From Cryobacterium arcticum (GTDB taxonomy: Bacteria > Actinomycetota > Actinomycetes > Actinomycetales > Microbacteriaceae): a stretch of 64,000 nucleotides of DNA. The stretch covers positions 1,949,844 through 2,013,843 of the forward strand of contig NZ_QHLY01000012.1 of NCBI RefSeq assembly GCF_003185895.1. Reading direction: 5' to 3'. A program made the position numbers and the translations under genes. This document shows positions 63,874 to 64,000 of this stretch, one piece after another (the first letter of the stretch is position 1; each line of letters starts with the position of its first letter). The notes beneath the pieces were generated by a model. That model saw only the letters and a program-made list of their open reading frames with translations. It had not been told where the DNA came from and made no database searches.

Positions 63874-64000
63874 ATGAGCAGGGGCGAGCACGAACATCCG
63901 ACGATCACGCTGAAACTGAGCGGTCACCAGGCCGTGATCGAGCCTGACCGCTTCACGCCGGGCAGCTACCAGCTGGTGGTCGACGGCACGCCGCAGTCGC
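63874..64000 (+). CDS. Spermidine-synthase-like (polyamine aminopropyltransferase-type) protein, 3'-truncated
   Basis: Only the first 42 residues are inside the window. After MSRGEHEHPTIT comes VIEPDRFTPGSYQLVVDGTPQS. The RF-x-PG-x-x-x-L-x-V-D-GTPQS start is one I know from actinobacterial spermidine-synthase-like SAM-fold proteins. The family also includes plain methyltransferases, so actual polyamine synthesis is not certain. GGGGGA lies directly before the ATG, too close for a normal ribosome site, and a CAGACT box ends 6 bp before it, so a leaderless start is possible besides the promoter at 63605. Confidence 0.6.
   Translation, partial: MSRGEHEHPTITLKLSGHQAVIEPDRFTPGSYQLVVDGTPQS

Noticed and set aside
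63590..63877. Rightward frame of 95 codons downstream of the divergent promoter
   Set aside because: Its start lies upstream of the predicted transcription start and there is no ribosome site. Composition is Arg/Trp/Cys-rich, like non-coding GC-rich DNA.
63565..63927. Minus-strand frame of 120 codons upstream of rpoB
   Set aside because: It runs through the promoter region, has a random Arg/His/Pro-rich composition and no conserved motif.

Overview
The window is high-GC actinobacterial chromosome. Gene content, GTG/TTG starts and a short intergenic repeat (core GGTCTCGACAAGCTCGACCA) that I associate with Microbacteriaceae point to that family. A Cryobacterium-like genus is a guess. No rRNA, tRNA, CRISPR array, transposase or integrase was found.

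Layout. (1) 1-17 kb is an exopolysaccharide and cell-surface sugar region. It holds a truncated clan-A glycoside hydrolase, four glycosyltransferases, a Wzy-like polymerase, an acyltransferase-3 protein, two polysaccharide pyruvyl transferases, a Wzx-like flippase, the remnant of a second acyltransferase, UDP-glucose dehydrogenase (ugd), and an MBOAT/AlgX-like O-acetylation pair. Genes up to about 12.3 kb look less GC-biased than those after ugd, which suggests a transferred or fast-evolving cluster. (2) 16.7-18.2 kb holds small housekeeping or stress genes (GNAT acetyltransferase, MT0933-type antitoxin-like protein, Excalibur protein). (3) 18.4-23.1 kb is the str operon, rpsL-rpsG-fusA-tuf, read leftward from a strong promoter near 23.13 kb. 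(4) 23.2-24.7 kb has a conserved hypothetical gene and a YitT-family membrane protein. (5) 24.8-39.8 kb is a non-canonical type VII secretion (ESX/WXG100) locus. It has an FHA-containing EssC/EccC-like triple ATPase, several WXG100/EspC-like small proteins, an LXG-like large substrate, an EspG-like protein, an alpha/beta-hydrolase with a WXG-like N-terminus, a lipoprotein and several membrane proteins of unknown role. I see no EccB, EccD, EccE or mycosin. (6) 39.9-52.3 kb is a complete type IVa pilus operon, pilB-pilT-pilC-pilA-three minor-pilin-like genes-pilD-pilM-pilN-pilO, with many 1-8 nt overlaps. (7) 52.5-55.8 kb has three paralogous membrane-anchored four-cysteine proteins around a Thr-Pro-repeat surface protein with an LAETG sorting signal. 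(8) 55.9-63.4 kb is rpoB-rpoC, followed by back-to-back divergent promoters and the start of a spermidine-synthase-like gene running off the right edge.

How it fits together. The core transcription/translation genes rpoBC and rpsL-rpsG-fusA-tuf share one orientation but are separated by about 33 kb of envelope machinery (pili, type VII secretion, surface proteins). The junction therefore looks like a platform for surface functions. The polysaccharide genes predict an acidic, pyruvylated and acylated polymer exported by a Wzx/Wzy route. The priming transferase and chain-length genes would lie left of the window. The intergenic repeat occurs at seven places between 17.6 and 55.9 kb, several times as inverted pairs able to form long hairpins, and I saw no copy in the polysaccharide cluster.
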